NCBI GenBank assembly: GCA_902158745.1
Contig: CABGHH010000090.1
Location: 1 to 6,680 of the forward strand
Source: Candidatus Methanolliviera sp. GoM_asphalt
GTDB taxonomy: Archaea > Halobacteriota > Methanoliparia > Methanoliparales > Methanoliparaceae
Direction of reading: 5' to 3'
Length of the DNA: 6,680 bases
Numbering within the stretch: position 1 is the first letter of the stretch; each line of letters starts with the position of its first letter. The notes under the pieces are model-generated. The model was not told where the DNA came from and searched no databases. It saw nothing but the letters and a program-made list of their open reading frames with translations. Shown here one piece after another: positions 1-5,347 of the stretch. A program made the position numbers and the translations under genes.

Positions 1-319
1 ACCATATCGTGAACCCTGTGCCAGATCGTTGTGTAGTCGTTATACTCAGGGATGAAACCCATCTTTGCGAGAGATCTTGCTATACCTTCAAAGACCACGA
101 TAATCGATCCATTGCTTCCAAACAGCTTCTTAAGCTTATGAATGAATCTGGAAATCTGTATTGCCCTCCTTTCTTACTCCTGTTCATCTCAAAAAGTTCA
201 TCATTCCAATTGTTTACAAATCCAAGATCAAGATAGAATTCTTCCTTTACGACAAGCTCTTCGTTATACTCACTCCAATTTCTCTTCTCTTTACTCTTTC
301 TTTTTGCCATTTCTCCCAT
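1..319 (-). pseudogene. IS5-like DDE transposase, N-terminal part, frameshifted and cut by window edge
   Basis: Read on the minus strand, three frames together give one transposase-like N terminus. Frame one, from the ATG at 319 or more likely 310, gives MAKRKSKEKRNWSEYNEE, then a stretch ending QYRFPDSFI near 137. A second frame gives WKQWIDYRGL (120 to 91). A third gives EGIARSLAKMGFIP and then EYNDYTTIWHRVHDM to the edge. The order (KRNW-x-YN start, PDSFI, DYRGLEG, DYTTIWHRV) resembles the N-terminal region of IS5-like/ISH transposases as I recall them. The catalytic DDE residues would lie beyond the left edge. The second break is explained by one extra T in the TTT run at 90-92: removing it restores RGLEGIA. 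The first break lies between 136 and 121 and includes an in-frame stop in the second frame. The gene looks dead unless these are sequencing errors. No terminal inverted repeat could be fixed because the other end is outside the window. The exact IS family is less certain than the transposase call. Confidence 0.72.
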
Positions 320-340
320 CCCCCATTGGCTAAATGTTAG

Positions 341-363
341 TATGTATAAAAAACCTACGGTTT
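341..363. promoter_or_regulatory. TATA-like box with adjacent palindrome in the transposase/OYE spacer
   Basis: The divergent spacer holds TATGTATAAAA (341-351), followed at once by the inverted repeat AAACC-TAC-GGTTT (351-363, 5-bp perfect arms). On the plus strand the TATA-like box would start a transcript near 370, giving a leader of roughly 100 nt for the oxidoreductase gene. On the minus strand the same AT-rich block reads TTTTTTATACATA and would suit a near-leaderless start for the transposase at 319/310. A second weak TATA-like stretch, TTTTAAGTTA at 390-399 after a purine-rich GGAAAAG, is closer to the OYE start. A palindrome just downstream of a TATA box is a common position for archaeal repressor operators, but it is short and could be chance. 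Confidence 0.3.
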
Positions 364-462
364 ATTCAACACAGCAGTATTAGGAAAAGTTTTAAGTTAA
401 TAAGGCGAAAAGAATTTGTATGTAGATGAGTGATCAAGACACAATGCTCCACTACAGCCAAT

Positions 463-469
463 GGAGTGA
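463..469 (+). promoter_or_regulatory. Ribosome binding site that selects the start at 477
   Basis: GGAGTGA at 463-469 lies 7 nt ahead of the ATG at 477 and matches the archaeal anti-Shine-Dalgarno well. The upstream in-frame ATG at 426 has no comparable site. The protein from 477 begins MKELKNLFEAIRIGDMDLKN, the usual N terminus of the Old Yellow Enzyme family, so the 17 residues encoded before it are probably not translated. Confidence 0.7.
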
Positions 470-476
470 CCACAAA

Positions 477-2420
477 ATGAAAGAACTAAAAAACTTATTC
501 GAGGCGATAAGGATAGGCGATATGGATCTTAAGAATAGAATAGTGATGGCGCCGATGGGTACAGGATTTGCGTCAGAGGACGGAACAGTAAACGATAAAA
601 TGATTAATTACTTTTCCGAAAGAGCAAAAGGAGGTACAGGTTTGATAACTACCGAAGCGGCTTGTGTTGATTCCACAGGTGCAGCTGGACCACGCATGTT
701 ACGCGCGGATGATGACAAATATGTTTTCAGCATGAGCAAGTTAGCAAAAACAATCCATGAAAATGGTGCTAAAGCATCCTTGCAATTGGTTCACGCCGGT
801 AGATATGCACGCTCACAATTTACAGGAGTACAACCAGTGGCTCCATCTCCCATTCCATCGAGATATACAAAAGAGATACCAAGAGAGCTTGCTACGGAAG
901 AAGTCGAGGAGATAATAGAAAAAATTGGAGATGCGGCCAGAAGAGCAAAAGATGCAGGATTTGATGCGATAGAACTAATGGGCTGCACAGGATATTTATT
1001 CAGTCAGTTTTTCTCGCCACTAACTAACAAGAGAAAAGACAGATTTGGTGGGGATATGGTTGAGGAGAGATCGACTTTCGCGGTGGAGGTCATTCATAGT
1101 ATAAGAAAAAGAGTGGGTAATAGTTTTCCTATATCCTTTAAGCATAGCGTTGCGGAATATTTGCCAGGCGGATCTACGATAGAGGACTCAAAGATATTTG
1201 CCAAGAAGATAGAGGAAGCTGGCGCAAGCATGTTCCACGCGTGGGCTGGCTGGCATGAATCTCCTGTGGCAATGCTACCTATGGCTGTTGAACGTGGTGC
1301 ATTCGTACATTTAGCAGAAGCGATGAAAGAGGTTATAGATATTCCAGTAATAGCGGTAGGGAGAATTAATGATTTGAAATTAGCTGACAAGATCATAAAC
1401 GAAGGAAAAGCAGATCTTGTAGCTATGGGCAGAGCACATCTGGCAGATCCGCACCTCGCCAGAAAAGCCGCAGAAGGGAAATTCAAGGAAATCAGGATGT
1501 GCATTGCATGTTGTCGTTGCTTCGATAATATAATGGTGGGTATGACTACAGGTAAATCTATTCCAATTACATGTTCGGTAAACGCCGAGCTTGGGAGAGA
1601 ATGGGAAAAGAGAGTCAATCCTGCAGAAAAGCCCAAAAATGTCCTTGTTGTTGGTGGTGGTCCTGCAGGGATGGAGGCTGCGCGAATCTCCGCAATAAGA
1701 GGGCATGAAGTAACCCTTTTTGAGAAAAAAGATAAACTTGGAGGAAATCTGATTTTGGCGGCGGTGCCTCCGCATAAAGAAGAGATTACTAATATAACAA
1801 ATTATTTAACTTATCAAATGCAAGAACTGGGGGTTAATGTAGAATTAAATAAGGAAGTTACTCCTGAAGTTGTGTTAAATGCAAATTTCGATGAAGTAAT
1901 CATTGCCGCTGGTGCATTGCCTATTATTCCAGAAGTACCCGGCGTTGATCGTGATAACGTGGTTACTGCTGTGGATGTACTGGCTGATAAAGTAGAAGTC
2001 GGTGAAAAAGTGGTAGTTGTTGGTGGTGGAATGATTGGCTGTGAGACTTCTGAGTTCCTTGCGGAGAGGTGCAAAAGCGTGACAATTGTTGAGATGTTAA
2101 AGCGAATAGCTCCTGATATTGGGCCAACAACGAGATGGGTCACCGTGAAGAGAATTAGGGATAATCCAAAGATAGAGATAATAACGGAGGCAAAGCTCCT
2201 TGAAATAACGGATGCTGGTGCAGTCATTGAGAGAAAAGGTAAAAAAGAGATGCTTGAGGCAAATACCATAGTGCTTGCAGTGGGAATGGAAGCTAACAAA
2301 AAATTATCAAAGGTTTTAAAGGACAAAATTCCAAAACTACATGTAATTGGAGATTCTGTTGAACCAAGAAAAATATTAGAGGCGATCCATGATGGGTGGC
2401 AAATAGGTTGTAAGATGTGA
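477..2420 (+). CDS. Old Yellow Enzyme family oxidoreductase, 2,4-dienoyl-CoA/enoate reductase type
   Basis: A 647-residue flavo-iron-sulfur enzyme predicted to be cytoplasmic. Family members reduce a C=C bond conjugated to a carbonyl or thioester, passing electrons from NAD(P)H through FAD and a 4Fe-4S cluster to FMN. Residues 1-340 form the FMN barrel (NRIVMAPMGTGFA at 21-33, HAGRYA near 106, SQFFSPLTNKRKDRFGGD at 176-193, GRINDL and GRAHLADP late). Tyr173 in GCTGY and His260 in GWHES align with the Tyr/His pair of E. coli FadH. Cysteines follow at 342, 345, 346, 348 and 366; spacing differs from the usual C-x2-C-x3-C-x11-C. An FAD Rossmann motif VVGGGPAG lies at 391-398, a second dinucleotide motif VVGGGMIG at 514-521, and the closing HVIGD at 622. 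Length is close to the family's 640-680. An in-frame ATG at 426 would add 17 residues. The gene converges on the Fe-S/FAD pair. Substrate is unknown: dienoyl-CoA, 2-enoates and bile-acid-like enones all fit the family. Confidence 0.9.
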   Translation: MKELKNLFEAIRIGDMDLKNRIVMAPMGTGFASEDGTVNDKMINYFSERAKGGTGLITTEAACVDSTGAAGPRMLRADDDKYVFSMSKLAKTIHENGAKASLQLVHAGRYARSQFTGVQPVAPSPIPSRYTKEIPRELATEEVEEIIEKIGDAARRAKDAGFDAIELMGCTGYLFSQFFSPLTNKRKDRFGGDMVEERSTFAVEVIHSIRKRVGNSFPISFKHSVAEYLPGGSTIEDSKIFAKKIEEAGASMFHAWAGWHESPVAMLPMAVERGAFVHLAEAMKEVIDIPVIAVGRINDLKLADKIINEGKADLVAMGRAHLADPHLARKAAEGKFKEIRMCIACCRCFDNIMVGMTTGKSIPITCSVNAELGREWEKRVNPAEKPKNVLVVGGGPAGMEAARISAIRGHEVTLFEKKDKLGGNLILAAVPPHKEEITNITNYLTYQMQELGVNVELNKEVTPEVVLNANFDEVIIAAGALPIIPEVPGVDRDNVVTAVDVLADKVEVGEKVVVVGGGMIGCETSEFLAERCKSVTIVEMLKRIAPDIGPTTRWVTVKRIRDNPKIEIITEAKLLEITDAGAVIERKGKKEMLEANTIVLAVGMEANKKLSKVLKDKIPKLHVIGDSVEPRKILEAIHDGWQIGCKM

Positions 2421-2569
2421 AATCTGAAGGGTGCAAAAGCGAAAGGGGTGGAGGCGCATATAAATAAGGGATGATCTACTACCCAGAATGATAGGTGGTT
2501 TTGTCGTTCGAGCATATTTTTTATGGCAGTAATAAAGGGAAAACTTATATTCGCCGTAGGTGGCATCTT
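2421..2569. other. Convergent intergenic spacer, no gene seen
   Basis: This 149-nt gap lies between the stops of two converging genes. It contains a T6 run (2517-2522) that could end the plus-strand transcript and a TATA-like CATATAAATA (2457-2466). On the minus strand a weaker TTTT-CCC-TTT stretch (complement of about 2535-2545) could serve the iron-sulfur gene. I see no strong hairpin, no convincing ORF with a ribosome site, and no recognisable RNA. Confidence 0.5.
2517..2522 (+). terminator. Possible archaeal T-run terminator for the OYE-type gene
   Basis: Six consecutive T residues occur about 97 nt after the TGA at 2418-2420, without a hairpin. Archaeal RNA polymerase can stop at such U-rich tracts. 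The distance and the short run make this tentative. Confidence 0.3.
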
Positions 2570-3757
2570 TTACAGATTACAAATCTCTCTTACAATCTCA
2601 GATAAATCTTTAACTTTTAATTTTTCTTCTAATCTCTCCATTTTCACCGCGTCGTTGAGCATCGTTAAGCATACCGGGCATGCAACCACCAAGATCTCTG
2701 CGCCCGTATCATAAGCCTCTCTGACTCTGATTCTTGCCGGACTATCTTCTTCACTGCCCATGAAGTCCGTGTAGAAATTACCCCCTCCCCCTCCGCAACA
2801 GAACGCGTTCTCTCTGTTTCTCTCCATCTCTATTAGTTCAACTCCCGGAATAGAATTCAATATCTCTCTGGGCGCATCGTATTCACCGTTATACCTTCCA
2901 AGAAAGCATGGGTCATGGTACGTGATTGTGGCGTCAAATCCATTTTCCTTCCTTTTTGAAAGATCCAGTCTTCCATCTTTAATCATATCTCGAAGGAGTT
3001 GCGTGTAATGCATCACTTCAAAATCCTTGGGATAATCGTTTTTAAAAGCATTGTACGCGTGAGGAGAGAGCGTGACGATCTTCTTCACTCCTAAATCTTT
3101 GAACTTTTGAATATTTTTCTCGATCAACAGATCGAATAAGCCCGCCTCTCCGAGCATATTAACCTCGTTTCCGTCACATTCCTCTTTATTCCCTAAAATT
3201 CCGAAAGATAGACCGGATTTTAATAATATATCTCCCAATGCTCTTGCCGCATCTTGACTTCTCGTATCATATGATCCAACGCACCCAACGTGGTAGAGGA
3301 ATTCATCTCCTCTTTCATATCGTTTTATCTCTGTATCCTTGGACCAATCGCTCCTCTTCTCTCTCGGTTCTCCGTATGGATTACCTTGTCTATCGACGTT
3401 CTCCAAGAAATCCCTGACCTTAGGCGGAGCTAAAGCTCTTTCCACTATTTCTTCTCTCGCGGCACGTATGATGTTTACGAGATCTTCACTGAACTTAAAT
3501 CGGCACTTTTCAACGCAATTTTTGCACATCGTGCATGTGTACAGGATATTGGACAAAGAATCTGTCCATTCGATCTCTTTCTTTACCAGAGAGGCATATA
3601 TCAGCCACATCCTTCCGCCTGGCGAGTACGTCTCCAAGCGAAATTTCGTATAAGGGGGGCAGTTGAAACCGGAATAATCACTCGTGAATTTACAGTATCC
3701 ACATCTAAAGCATCTATGTATCATATCCTTATAATCCTCGAGTGCCGTTTTAATCAC
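2570..3757 (-). CDS. Iron-sulfur oxidoreductase with CCG domain, HdrD/GlcF-like
   Basis: A 395-residue electron-transfer protein, probably the partner subunit of the FAD protein encoded just upstream. Two N-terminal 4Fe-4S motifs are visible: Cys16-x2-Cys19-x2-Cys22-x10-Cys33 (the last followed by PP) and Cys75-x2-Cys78-x2-Cys81-x3-Cys85. Two CCG-type repeats follow. The second is intact: DPCFLGR with Cys284, Cys320-Cys321-Gly, then ACPVC with Cys360 and Cys363, the ligand set of a CCG-domain cluster as in heterodisulfide reductase. The first keeps only Cys159 and Cys194; the CCG reads CDG and the later CPHC reads SPHA (231-234). The start is GTG at 3755-3757, inside the 3' end of the FAD gene with an 8-nt overlap; the first residues (MIKTALEDYKDMIHRC) fit the family. 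An internal ATG at 3724 is a weaker alternative. No membrane segment is seen, so the final electron acceptor (another Hdr subunit, ferredoxin or membrane carrier) is unknown. Confidence 0.88.
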   Translation of the reverse strand: MIKTALEDYKDMIHRCFRCGYCKFTSDYSGFNCPPYTKFRLETYSPGGRMWLIYASLVKKEIEWTDSLSNILYTCTMCKNCVEKCRFKFSEDLVNIIRAAREEIVERALAPPKVRDFLENVDRQGNPYGEPREKRSDWSKDTEIKRYERGDEFLYHVGCVGSYDTRSQDAARALGDILLKSGLSFGILGNKEECDGNEVNMLGEAGLFDLLIEKNIQKFKDLGVKKIVTLSPHAYNAFKNDYPKDFEVMHYTQLLRDMIKDGRLDLSKRKENGFDATITYHDPCFLGRYNGEYDAPREILNSIPGVELIEMERNRENAFCCGGGGGNFYTDFMGSEEDSPARIRVREAYDTGAEILVVACPVCLTMLNDAVKMERLEEKLKVKDLSEIVREICNL

Positions 3758-5129
3758 CCCAGTTTCCTGGATTCATGATACCATTCGGATCCAATAATTT
3801 TTTAATCCTTTTTATCAGATCGAGCGTATTCGGATCCATCTTTTCTAACATTAGTTTTTGCCCCCCAAGTTCAGCTTTCCAAACCATACCGCCCAAATCT
3901 AAAGTTACTTTATTTGAATCGTCTATTGCGCTTCTTACTCTTTCAGCATCCTCTTCATCTGCACGATTAAAAGAATAATTAAAACCGAACATGATACTGT
4001 GGCCACCGAGGATTTGATGCACATACGAATAGGTCATCCCATAATTGTGTGCAATTTCTATACCTCTTCTCCATGCTTCTGGAACTTTATCTATGGGTAA
4101 TATAGCACCGGTATATTCAAAACCTCCGCCTTTTCTAAAATCTGCGGCAACTGCGGCAAATGGAGGAACATCTAAAAATCTTTTTCTGAGCGCGGGATGT
4201 ATCTCTTCCACGAGTTTAATTTCTTTTCCACCTTTATATTTCTGAAATATCTTTTTATACAATTCTTTTTTAAGCTCTAACTCCTCTTCAAACTCCCCAG
4301 ATACAATTATTATGAAAAATACATGATTCATCCAATCCGGCTTCTCTTGTGCGATAAGAAAAAAATCTTCTGCCAGATCAATTTGAGTGACTTTAAATAT
4401 GACATTTGAGATTAAATCTATGTTGTCTGTCGAAAATGCTAGTGCATCTCTATATTTTGCTTTAGGGAAGAGTTTAATCGAGAGTTTTGTGACGATGCCT
4501 GTCGTTCCAAACCATCCAAGAAATAGACCAGGTAAATCTGGAAGTGGCCCCCTCGTAAACCAATATGGGCTGAGAGAAGAAGAACCTATCTTGCATATCT
4601 CACCGGTGGGTAAGACTACTTCCATCCCGTTGACCATCTCAGAGTTAATCCCATATCTTGGCGAAATATGACCATGTCCATGGATTAGAGCATTCCCAAC
4701 AACGGTAACGGTTGGAGGTGCTTCCGGCACCGAATGTTGAAGATCTGGATAATTTTTCTCAAGATAAACAAGTAATGCACCCTCAGATACTCCCGCCTCG
4801 ATCAACGCGTATCTGCTCTTCTCGTTCACTTCAATGATCTTGTCCATCCTCTTCATGTCTAGTACGATTCCGCCGTGGACGGGTACGACCAAAGCAGATA
4901 ACGTAAATCCACCACCCATCGGGGTTATTGGAATCTTCTCCTCGTTCGCCAGTTTAACGATTCTTTGTACTTCTTTCACCGTCTTCGGCATCACAACATA
5001 ATCCACGCTTCTCGACTTCGATGCACCGGGATCTCGAGAATATATGTAGAGTTCTTCTTGGCGATTTGAGACAAAATCTTTTCCAATAATATCGACCAAA
5101 GATTTGTATATTCGATCTTTTTCTCCCAT
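3750..5129 (-). CDS. FAD-linked oxidase/dehydrogenase, GlcD/VAO-type fold
   Basis: A 459-residue flavoprotein of the FAD_binding_4 / FAD-oxidase_C families (glycolate oxidase GlcD, D-lactate dehydrogenase, vanillyl-alcohol oxidase). The PP-type FAD domain spans about 40-222: VMPKTVKEVQ (46-55), ITPMGGGFTLSA (68-79), GGIVLDMKRM (86-95), GNALIHGHGH (145-154), MEVVLPTGE (169-177) and GWFGTTGIVTKLSIKLFP (205-222). The C-terminal substrate-cap domain ends in the family signature DPNGIMNPG (447-455). The GNAL...G-H-G/MEVVLPTGE block and GLFLGWFGTTGIVTK recall the VAO/4-cresol dehydrogenase branch as well as GlcD, so the substrate may be a hydroxy acid or an alkylphenol-like compound; this is inference. 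ATG at 5129 is preceded by a tandem GGAGG ribosome site. The stop overlaps the start of the iron-sulfur gene by 8 nt, which suggests translational coupling and a heteromeric enzyme like GlcDF. No signal peptide or membrane segment is evident. Confidence 0.88.
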   Translation of the reverse strand: MGEKDRIYKSLVDIIGKDFVSNRQEELYIYSRDPGASKSRSVDYVVMPKTVKEVQRIVKLANEEKIPITPMGGGFTLSALVVPVHGGIVLDMKRMDKIIEVNEKSRYALIEAGVSEGALLVYLEKNYPDLQHSVPEAPPTVTVVGNALIHGHGHISPRYGINSEMVNGMEVVLPTGEICKIGSSSLSPYWFTRGPLPDLPGLFLGWFGTTGIVTKLSIKLFPKAKYRDALAFSTDNIDLISNVIFKVTQIDLAEDFFLIAQEKPDWMNHVFFIIIVSGEFEEELELKKELYKKIFQKYKGGKEIKLVEEIHPALRKRFLDVPPFAAVAADFRKGGGFEYTGAILPIDKVPEAWRRGIEIAHNYGMTYSYVHQILGGHSIMFGFNYSFNRADEEDAERVRSAIDDSNKVTLDLGGMVWKAELGGQKLMLEKMDPNTLDLIKRIKKLLDPNGIMNPGNWGD

Positions 5130-5137
5130 TAAAATTT

Positions 5138-5147
5138 CCTCCCCTCC
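5138..5147 (-). promoter_or_regulatory. Tandem Shine-Dalgarno site for the FAD subunit
   Basis: On the minus strand GGAGGGGAGG contains two GGAGG cores (5147-5143 and 5142-5138). The proximal one is 8 nt from the ATG at 5129, an optimal distance. This fixes the start and suggests strong translation. Confidence 0.7.
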
Positions 5148-5159
5148 ATTTTTTTCATT

Positions 5160-5207
5160 TTATTCTTTATCCTGTTTTTTATCGACTTTTCGTGGTATAA
5201 ATTTCAT
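5160..5207 (-). CDS. Possible 15-residue leader peptide upstream of the FAD gene
   Basis: On the minus strand ATG at 5207-5205 opens MKFIPRKVDKKQDKE and ends at TAA (5162-5160). It has its own Shine-Dalgarno sequence, GGAGGAA at 5221-5215, 7 nt ahead of the ATG, better than most sites in the window. The frame is the same as the FAD gene (78 nt, 26 codons upstream), so only this one TAA separates the two. It may be a short translated leader, or the fossil of an N-terminal extension. A competing reading is that the AT-rich start region is a TATA box, in which case this ATG would not be in the transcript. No similarity to a known leader peptide is recognised. Confidence 0.25.
   Translation of the reverse strand: MKFIPRKVDKKQDKE
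5195..5205 (-). promoter_or_regulatory. Possible TATA/BRE promoter for the FAD/Fe-S pair
   Basis: The minus strand reads GAAATTTATACC here, a purine-rich BRE-like GAAA before TTTATA. Transcription would start roughly 25 nt downstream, near 5172, giving a leader of about 43 nt with the tandem GGAGG inside it. Other AT-rich candidates lie further upstream: two TATTTAAG copies (complement of 5300-5307 and 5323-5330). Transcription might also begin there or read through from the synthetase gene. Confidence 0.35.
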
Positions 5208-5340
5208 CTCTGCGTTCCTCCATTAACTTTTAACTTCTAATTACTAAAACGTCTTTGTATATGCGAAAGAATCTGTGGAAAATTAATCCGTTCGTGCCGC
5301 TTAAATAATTTAGCTGAAACAACTTAAATATTGGCTAAAT

Positions 5341-5346
5341 AAAAAA
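5341..5346 (-). terminator. T-run directly after the acyl-CoA synthetase stop
   Basis: The minus strand reads TGA-C-TTTTTT-ATTTAGCC, so six T residues begin 1 nt past the stop at 5350-5348. With the 218-nt gap that follows, this fits an archaeal U-tract terminator separating the synthetase from the FAD/Fe-S pair. No stable hairpin precedes it. Confidence 0.4.
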
Positions 5347-5347
5347 G

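Noticed and set aside
325..335. ATTGGCTAAAT occurs at 325-335 and again at 5330-5340, both near gene ends.
   Set aside because: In a window of this size several 11-base matches are expected by chance, more so in AT-rich spacers; the flanks do not match and no element is bounded by them.
426..476. Upstream ATG at 426 as the start of the OYE-type protein.
   Set aside because: It lacks a good ribosome site and the added 17 residues do not look like family sequence; the ATG at 477 has GGAGTGA at 7 nt.
1094..1636. 180-codon open frame on the minus strand within the OYE-type gene.
   Set aside because: Shadow frame of a gene with clear family motifs; no ribosome site or recognisable protein features.
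1814..2566. Long 250-codon open frame on the minus strand opposite the OYE-type gene.
   Set aside because: It lies almost wholly antisense to a well-recognised gene, has a low-complexity Ser/Thr/Ile-rich composition and no domain resemblance.
5308..5340. Inverted repeat ATTTAGC (5308-5314) / GCTAAAT (5334-5340) in the spacer after the synthetase gene.
   Set aside because: Seven-base AT-rich arms with a 19-nt loop make a weak stem; the T-run next to the stop is a simpler terminator candidate.
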